Shown: positions 6,195-10,327 of the stretch, piece after piece | Layout of the letters: every line of letters starts with the position of its first letter | How positions within the stretch are numbered: position 1 is the first letter of the stretch | Assembly: GCA_946413945.1 (NCBI GenBank) | Contig: CAMKMR010000044.1 | Coordinates: forward strand, 1 to 10,327 | DNA: 10,327 nt | Reading direction: 5' to 3' | Source of the DNA: an uncultured Lachnospiraceae bacterium | GTDB taxonomy: Bacteria > Bacillota > Clostridia > Lachnospirales > Lachnospiraceae | The notes under the pieces: generated by a model | Seen by the model: only the letters and a program-made list of their open reading frames with translations | The model's database searches: none | Told to the model about the DNA's origin: nothing | Made by a program: the position numbers and the translations under genes

Positions 6195-7784
6195 TCAAAA
6201 TGAGCCTTTACTCACAAATTTCAGGCTAAATAAAATACTCTTCTTTATTCTTTCAGGAACTTTACATGAGTCCTCACCAAGAATATTTCTTATCCAATCT
6301 GCCTTATCCCTTGAAACATTTCCATACATATTTACGCCACATACTCCAGCTTGAATTATATTGCGGATCTTGTCATCTTCATGTGAGTAGAGCAAAATTA
6401 CATATGGCAGTCTGTCCCAATATTTTCCCTTCGCCAGCATCACCGCAAGTTTTCTCTGCAATTCAACCGATTCCGTTGCCATAAATAGCTCATATATGTC
6501 CTTCGCATTATAGTGGATATCATTTGCAATTATTTCTCTATAAGCCTGTCCCATAACACTCAGTCTTTTATCCTGCAAATATTTCCAAAAAATCTCCTCT
6601 GCCTTATCCTTTTTAAGCATACCCAATGCATGAAGAGTTCTTTTCACAACTGCTGCATCATCTGATTCCAGAAATCCAATTAAAAAATCAGCATCATTTT
6701 CTTTTCCATTTTCGCCAATTCCCAAAATACAAATGTTTCTATCCTGCGTATCCAGGCGATCCAGATAAAATTGTCTGATGTCTATATCCGATTTCATTTG
6801 AAGGATATATCTCGCAGAGCTTCTGAGACCGGCTGATTTAGAAAGCAGCTTTTTTTCCAGCCCGTTCCAACTATCACGGCCAATGCTGAATTTATGTTCT
6901 ATGGCTACTCTTTGCACCACTTCACTCTTATACTCTATAAAATCATCCAGTTCCTCAATGGAAATGTCATGATTCTGAATATAACCGGCTATCAGATATA
7001 CCTGAAGCTGACTATTTTTTTCATTTCTGATAAGTTCTTTTATCTCGTCACGCTCTATCAACTTATTTTCAAGGAAAAGTTTATAGATCCTTCTCCTGGC
7101 AGAAAGTTCAAAATACTTTATTTTTTTAAGATCATAAGTTGAGATCATCTCTCTGACTCTGGCTGAAATGCATTCACTTATATTATTTATGACTCTGATA
7201 TCCCTACGCCCTCCATTTTCAACCCTGCTTAAAAATGGAAGGATTCCCAAAATCTCCTCAAAAGACATCTGATTGATCAAATTTGTAACATTTGCCGCTA
7301 AATCTCTTAAAACTTTAGTCCAATCATTTAATCTTAAAATGAAAAATGCAGCTGAATCCTTATCTTTAAATAATCTGCGGATACATTTTTCTCTGAAAAA
7401 TCCATTGGGATGAAATGTTCCCAGCCTTGCTACCCACAAAAATGCTTCTTTGTCTGCAATACTTGTTTCAATATCATAAAGATCCACATTTTTCCAATCA
7501 ACAACCCACTCCATCGAAGTTATTTGCCTAAAATTCTCGTTTAAGTGTATCAATTGATTAGCGTTAAGCCCTCTCATATAGGTTTTAATATAATCTGCTA
7601 CTCGTTCATTTACTTTTGCGTCCCCAACTACCAGTTCTTCGTATAAAACCGCCAGGCATCCAACATCCCCCTGAAGCAGATTGTCACCCAGTTCCTTTAT
7701 CTTATCATTGTCGATATTTTTAGCTTTGTTGATATTTTGATTTTCATCATTGTTGATATCATTGTTTTTATTAAAAAAAAACAC
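6195..7784 (-). CDS. HEAT-like alpha-solenoid repeat protein, GTG start
   Basis: This 529-residue protein is almost all helices. The clearest HEAT-type units lie at about 350-420: IGENGKENDADFLIGFLESDDAAVVKRTLHALGMLKK pattern, with less regular helical pairs on both sides. The first 30 residues are Asn/Asp/Lys-rich low complexity after MFFF. There is no signal peptide or membrane helix. Such solenoids bind proteins or nucleic acids; no catalytic motif is seen. The start is GTG at 7784, supported by AAGGAG 7 nt upstream, and codons 2-4 form a run of nine T residues. The last codons (GGCTCATTTTGA) resemble one end of the intergenic repeat. The alkyltransferase-like gene follows by 24 nt. A distant likeness to the HEAT-like DNA glycosylases AlkC/AlkD is possible but not demonstrated. 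Confidence 0.82.
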   Translation of the reverse strand: MFFFNKNNDINNDENQNINKAKNIDNDKIKELGDNLLQGDVGCLAVLYEELVVGDAKVNERVADYIKTYMRGLNANQLIHLNENFRQITSMEWVVDWKNVDLYDIETSIADKEAFLWVARLGTFHPNGFFREKCIRRLFKDKDSAAFFILRLNDWTKVLRDLAANVTNLINQMSFEEILGILPFLSRVENGGRRDIRVINNISECISARVREMISTYDLKKIKYFELSARRRIYKLFLENKLIERDEIKELIRNEKNSQLQVYLIAGYIQNHDISIEELDDFIEYKSEVVQRVAIEHKFSIGRDSWNGLEKKLLSKSAGLRSSARYILQMKSDIDIRQFYLDRLDTQDRNICILGIGENGKENDADFLIGFLESDDAAVVKRTLHALGMLKKDKAEEIFWKYLQDKRLSVMGQAYREIIANDIHYNAKDIYELFMATESVELQRKLAVMLAKGKYWDRLPYVILLYSHEDDKIRNIIQAGVCGVNMYGNVSRDKADWIRNILGEDSCKVPERIKKSILFSLKFVSKGSF

Positions 7785-7797
7785 AGCTATTCTCCTT
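7785..7797 (-). promoter_or_regulatory. Ribosome binding site supporting the GTG start
   Basis: AAGGAG at 7797-7792 is spaced 7 nt from GTG at 7784-7782. No ATG is as well placed; the first in-frame ATG codons come much later in the reading frame. This decides the start. Confidence 0.75.
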
Positions 7798-7828
7798 AAC
7801 TTTCTTCAATATGTATAAACTCCCCCGG

Positions 7829-7927
7829 AAAATGAACCACAGTCCCTAAAATGAGCCACAGACCCCGGGACTATTGCTCATTTTTTGGACCACTGCCCCC
7901 GGGACTATGGCTCATTTTTATGTTAAC
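7829..7927. repeat. Compound palindromic repeat containing the aldolase stop codon
   Basis: Four half-cores are visible: AATGAACCACAGTCCC (7831), AATGAGCCACAGACCCCGGG (7850 region), GGACCACTGCCCCCGGGACT (7887 region) and its end CTATGGCTCATTTTTATGTTAAC (7905-7927). TGAGCCACAG...CTATTGCTCA folds into an imperfect hairpin. The right arm reads GTTAAC on the minus strand, and its TAA (7925-7923) is the in-frame stop of the aldolase gene. The left arm is degenerate, so the copy looks worn. It fills most of the gap to the HEAT gene. Confidence 0.8.
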
Positions 7928-8972
7928 CAACAGGCATTTCCAGCATTATTTTGACATGAGCTAAAAATGCATCTACTTCTCCTTCATTGCTCCCCCATCC
8001 GGTCACCAGACGAATAGGCACCATGCCATCTTTCTCCGGTGCCCATTCCTGAAAGGCAAATCCTCTTTTAAGCCTATCTACCACAGGACGTGGAAGTATC
8101 GGAAAAATCTGATTTGTTGGAGATTTGCTATAAAACTCCACACCCATACTAAGGAGTCCATTTCTGAGCTTTTCAGCCAATTCATTAGCATGTCTTGCCA
8201 TTTCAAAATAAATGCTATTCTCGCCGCCTTCTAACAGCGCCTCAAACTGCACACCCATAAGACGTCCCTTCGCCATCATATTGCACTGGCGTTTGATCAT
8301 GAATCTGAAGTTCTCTCCAATGATCGGATTGCGGATCACCAGAGCCTCTCCGAACAACGCGCCATTCTTAGTTCCTCCGATATAAAATGCATCTGAGAGC
8401 CTTGCCAGTTCTTTAATTGACAGGTCATTTTCCTTGCATGTGAGTGCAGAACCCAGTCTGGCACCATCTATATAAAGGAGCATATTTCTCTCCTTACATT
8501 TCTCTGAAATGGCTTCCACCTCCGCTTTACTGTAGATTGTCCCAATCTCCGTTGGCTGCGAAATATAAACCATTCTTGGAAGTACGGTATGCTCATCTTC
8601 ATATTCAACAAAAGCCGCATCTATCAGGGCAGGTGTCATTTTTCCATCCACCCCTGGCATAGTGATAATGCGATGTCCGGTGCCTTCAACCCCTCCGGTC
8701 TCATGACTGTAAATGTGTCCGGTGCGGGCAGCTACCACTGCCTCGTAAGGCTTAAGCGCCGCTGCGATCACTGTAACATTGCATGGCGTTCCTCCCACCA
8801 TCATATGCACATCACAATCCTCTATTCCAATAAGTTCCTTCACCAGCTTAGCTGCATGTACGCAATGTTCATCCACACCGTATCCCACAGTGTGCTCCAA
8901 ATTAGTACTGGCCAGAGCTTCCATCACTTTAGGATGAGCCCCCTGACTATAATCTGACTGAAAAAAAATCAT
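7923..8972 (-). CDS. Low-specificity L-threonine aldolase-type PLP enzyme (beta-eliminating lyase family)
   Basis: This 349-residue fold-type I PLP enzyme likely cleaves threonine or allo-threonine to glycine and acetaldehyde in the cytosol. The Schiff-base lysine is K202 in YIGGTKNGALFGEA. Upstream are LLYIDGARLGSA (D169 binds the pyridine nitrogen, R172 nearby) and the loop GHIYSHETGG (86-94) with H90 positioned like the ring-stacking His. GGTPCN (60-65) lies where the cofactor phosphate is held. Length is normal for the family. An ATG at 9011 would add 13 unconserved basic residues; the ATG at 8972 starts MIFFQSDYSQGAHP, a typical beginning, and has AAGGAG 7 nt upstream. Its stop codon lies in a palindromic repeat. 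Related members act on other beta-hydroxy amino acids, so exact substrate preference is open. Confidence 0.93.
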   Translation of the reverse strand: MIFFQSDYSQGAHPKVMEALASTNLEHTVGYGVDEHCVHAAKLVKELIGIEDCDVHMMVGGTPCNVTVIAAALKPYEAVVAARTGHIYSHETGGVEGTGHRIITMPGVDGKMTPALIDAAFVEYEDEHTVLPRMVYISQPTEIGTIYSKAEVEAISEKCKERNMLLYIDGARLGSALTCKENDLSIKELARLSDAFYIGGTKNGALFGEALVIRNPIIGENFRFMIKRQCNMMAKGRLMGVQFEALLEGGENSIYFEMARHANELAEKLRNGLLSMGVEFYSKSPTNQIFPILPRPVVDRLKRGFAFQEWAPEKDGMVPIRLVTGWGSNEGEVDAFLAHVKIMLEMPVG

Positions 8973-8984
8973 ATGTATTCTCCT

Positions 8985-9011
8985 TTTATATAATCTCGCA
9001 ACCTTTATCAA
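8985..9011 (-). promoter_or_regulatory. Weak candidate promoter of the aldolase gene
   Basis: TTGATA (9011-9006) and TATAAA (8990-8985) are spaced by 15 nt on the minus strand, shorter than ideal; the -10 overlaps the ribosome binding site, which is a further weakness. The -35 would fall in the distal copy of the 38-bp direct repeat. Confidence 0.2.
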
Positions 9012-9044
9012 CGTGCCATAATTTCATTTACTGCTTTCGGTAAT
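9007..9044. repeat. Direct repeat, distal copy of the 91-residue gene 3' end
   Basis: The 38-bp segment repeats 9076-9113 with three substitutions (35 of 38 identical), at a period of 69 bp; the shared middle includes CCATAATTTCATTTACTGCT. The 31 bp between the copies are unrelated. Confidence 0.88.
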
Positions 9045-9075
9045 TAACATGCTACAGTTCCATTTCCATCTTTTT

Positions 9076-9113
9076 ACCAACGTCCCATAATTTCATTTAC
9101 TGCTTTCGGTTAT
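9076..9113. repeat. Direct repeat, proximal copy beginning at a stop codon
   Basis: The copy partner of 9007-9044. The TAA stop of the 91-residue gene occupies 9112-9110, so the unit starts at the coding end and extends downstream, the same layout as at the vWA gene although the sequence is different. Confidence 0.88.
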
Positions 9114-9385
9114 CTATGGGCAATAAAGATTTCTTTGTCCATCTTATCTATTTCAAACTTGTCCGGCGAAACCCTGATTATCGCAGTTCCATACGGAGCC
9201 GTGATAAACTCCTCTAATGCAGGATCCCGCATCAAAGCTGAATTAACTAACCATAGTTCAAGATTTTCCTCATCTTTATAAAAAATAAAAAAATCCGAAA
9301 AATGAGTCACAGTCCTACCGATATTTTTTTCGTGCAATAATCTATTTTCTTCTATATCTGTCGATAATCTTATTGCTCCAAACAT
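9110..9385 (-). CDS. Small hypothetical protein, start uncertain
   Basis: I do not recognise this 91-residue protein. Its centre alternates charged and hydrophobic residues (FFIFYKDEENLELWLVNSALM, 32-52) like a small alpha/beta fold, followed by EEFITAPYGTAIIRVSPDKFEI; there is no signal peptide or membrane helix. With the ATG at 9385 it overlaps the preceding gene by 44 nt in another frame and has no good Shine-Dalgarno. A TTG at 9337 (75 residues) lies just past the preceding stop codon and has AGAAG about 10 nt upstream, so it may be the true start. Codons near 9296-9316 look like the repeat core (AAAAATGAGTCACAGTCC on the plus strand). It appears to be the last gene of a three-gene operon; a 38-bp direct repeat begins at its stop. 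Confidence 0.6.
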   Translation of the reverse strand: MFGAIRLSTDIEENRLLHEKNIGRTVTHFSDFFIFYKDEENLELWLVNSALMRDPALEEFITAPYGTAIIRVSPDKFEIDKMDKEIFIAHR

Positions 9386-9884
9386 GAGCTTCTATATATC
9401 TCTCAGGCCCAAACTTTCCGTCGTTATTCCAATCCTGTGGCAGACCGTATTTCCTGATAATCTCCAAGATTTCATCATAAGTATAAAGCTTCTTTCTATA
9501 CTCTTTTCCATCCGCGCATCTATCACTAAATGTAGGCATTGAGTCCCCATAGGTAAATGATACCGTCCGAAGATCAAATTCTTCTATAGGAATCTTCAGA
9601 TACTCGCTCTCCTCATACCAGCTGTAAAGCCACGGACTAAACTCCACCACCATATAATGTGGCGATTCTATTTCAAGCACACCGCCCTTTTTCTCAAACT
9701 CACGCTTGAGAATCGCTTCACATCTACGTCTTAACGCAATATAATCCTCATTTCGCTGGGCACACATAGAATTAGGGCGCTCTGCCTTAATTCTATCAAG
9801 CACCGTCTTCGCATCTTCCTCTGAAATCTGCGTCAAACTCTGAAATGGTCCCGTACGCCGGTCATAAAAATGATATAAATCCAT
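9342..9884 (-). CDS. Conserved hypothetical protein of 180 residues
   Basis: The protein begins MDLYHFYDRRTGPFQSLT and has a basic amphipathic segment (RRRCEAILKREFEKKGG, about 52-69), an aromatic stretch (EFSPWLYSWYEESEYLKIPIEEFDL, 82-106) and a strongly conserved-looking end with GDSMPTFSDR, DGKEYRKKLYTYDEILEII and LPQDWNNDGKFGPERYIEAHVW. I recall similar proteins of unknown role in Clostridia and Bacilli, but no named domain. No signal peptide or membrane segment is present. The start follows the 112-residue gene by 18 nt; GGAG lies 11 nt before the ATG, a wide but usable spacing. It is likely in one transcript with its neighbours. The DWNNDGK segment could bind a cation but this is a guess. 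Confidence 0.8.
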   Translation of the reverse strand: MDLYHFYDRRTGPFQSLTQISEEDAKTVLDRIKAERPNSMCAQRNEDYIALRRRCEAILKREFEKKGGVLEIESPHYMVVEFSPWLYSWYEESEYLKIPIEEFDLRTVSFTYGDSMPTFSDRCADGKEYRKKLYTYDEILEIIRKYGLPQDWNNDGKFGPERYIEAHVWSNKIIDRYRRK

Positions 9885-9902
9885 CCTTACCCATTCTCCA
9901 TA

Positions 9903-10241
9903 TTAAAAATCAAATTCCACCATAGTATTATAAAAAAAAGCATGTTCAAATGCTTCTTTTATATCATTTAGTCTTTTATTATCATAATGCTTCAATAATT
10001 CTTCAATAATCCCTACAGCTATTGGAATCTTATCCAACTCCAAAATTTCTTCTTCATACTCGTCTATTATAATATCACACTTCCTGTTTATAAGATCAAA
10101 TAACCCAATCTTATAAATCTCCATAAATTCAGTATATGATAATGTTACAATTTCCAATTCAGCTTCATTTTCAATTCCATGATCAAAATGTTCCATAGCT
10201 GTTTTATTTTTAGGAACTACTATATATTTTTCTCTATTCAT
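9903..10241 (-). CDS. Small acidic hypothetical protein of 112 residues
   Basis: I do not recognise this protein. It is acidic, soluble and rich in Glu, Asp and Ile, with MNREKYIVVPKNKTAMEHF at the start, a predicted helix EFMEIYKIGLFDLINRKC (about 38-55), then DIIIDEYEEEILELD and a C-terminal helix LNDIKEAFEHAFFYN. Size and acidity are similar to immunity or antitoxin proteins, but no cognate toxin is seen, so this is only a thought. The ATG at 10241 has no strong ribosome binding site; TATAAT at 10253-10248 sits so close to the start that a very short leader is possible. It is the first gene of the three-gene cluster, directly downstream of a palindromic repeat. Confidence 0.72.
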   Translation of the reverse strand: MNREKYIVVPKNKTAMEHFDHGIENEAELEIVTLSYTEFMEIYKIGLFDLINRKCDIIIDEYEEEILELDKIPIAVGIIEELLKHYDNKRLNDIKEAFEHAFFYNTMVEFDF

Positions 10242-10263
10242 TATAGTATTATAATCTCAGTTA

Positions 10264-10309
10264 GTTAACATAAAAATGGACTATGGGGACAGTCCCCAAC
10301 GTGGTCAAC
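10264..10309. repeat. Palindromic intergenic repeat with GGGGAC-A-GTCCCC core
   Basis: The left arm GTTAACATAAAAATGG is identical to that of the copy at 5483. The centre GGGGACAGTCCCC (10285-10297) is a perfect 6-bp inverted repeat around an A, and the other end is GGTCAAC (10303-10309), matching the arm at 2862-2868. It separates the small unknown gene from whatever lies to the right. On the minus strand TTGACC (10308-10303) is followed after 17 nt by CATAGT, another promoter-like pair. Confidence 0.75.
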
Positions 10310-10327
10310 TTAAGCCTCAAAGCCCGT

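Noticed and set aside
8589..8957. Plus-strand reading frame of 122 residues opposite the aldolase
   Set aside because: It is antisense to a strongly supported PLP enzyme, is rich in His, Ser and Cys as expected of an antisense shadow, and has no ribosome binding site.
8973..9011. Upstream ATG adding 13 residues to the aldolase
   Set aside because: It would bury the AAGGAG ribosome binding site in coding sequence and add residues unlike the family's N-terminus.
1..10327. tRNA, rRNA, riboswitch or phage integrase genes
   Set aside because: No cloverleaf, conserved rRNA segment, recognisable riboswitch core or integrase motif was found by reading both strands; short or divergent RNAs could still be missed.

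Overview
The window is AT-rich and every convincing gene lies on the minus strand, so transcription runs from right to left. Purine-rich Shine-Dalgarno sequences (AGGAG/AAGGAG), low GC and the protein families point to an anaerobic Firmicute of the class Clostridia, probably Lachnospiraceae (Butyrivibrio or Roseburia-like). The family-level assignment is an inference from protein style only.

In transcription order: (1) a cluster of three small conserved unknown genes (10241-9110); (2) a low-specificity threonine aldolase-type PLP enzyme (8972-7923); (3) a two-gene operon of a HEAT-like alpha-solenoid protein with a GTG start and an MmcQ/YjbR-alkyltransferase-like fusion (7784-5538); (4) a macrodomain protein with a phage-repressor-like C-terminal module and a 69-bp internal tandem duplication (5449-4151), followed by the one clear rho-independent terminator; (5) a single-domain von Willebrand A protein with an intact MIDAS (3918-3241); (6) a two-gene operon of an iron-sulfur-type flavoprotein and a large protein ending in a SAM-dependent methyltransferase domain (2806-23). 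No rRNA, tRNA, CRISPR array, transposase or phage gene was seen.

The most unusual material is between the genes. A family of palindromic repeats recurs at both window edges and in three intergenic regions. Its outer arm resembles GTTAACATAAAAATG and its GC-rich core resembles AATGRRCCAnnGnCCCnGG. These copies sit at 3' ends of genes: one directly abuts a stop codon, another contains the stop codon of the aldolase gene. They look like REP/REPIN-type elements that could act as portable bidirectional terminators, and some ends carry outward TTGACA/TTGACC promoter-like hexamers. Two similar-looking but unrelated sequence pairs start at the stop codons of the vWA gene and of the 91-residue gene: in each, a 34-38 bp segment is duplicated about 68-69 bp downstream.

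Functionally, the macrodomain and vWA genes are neighbours of the kind found in predicted Ter-type/nucleotide-signalling stress clusters, and the HEAT plus alkyltransferase-like pair suggests a DNA-damage role. Both links are inferences from context.
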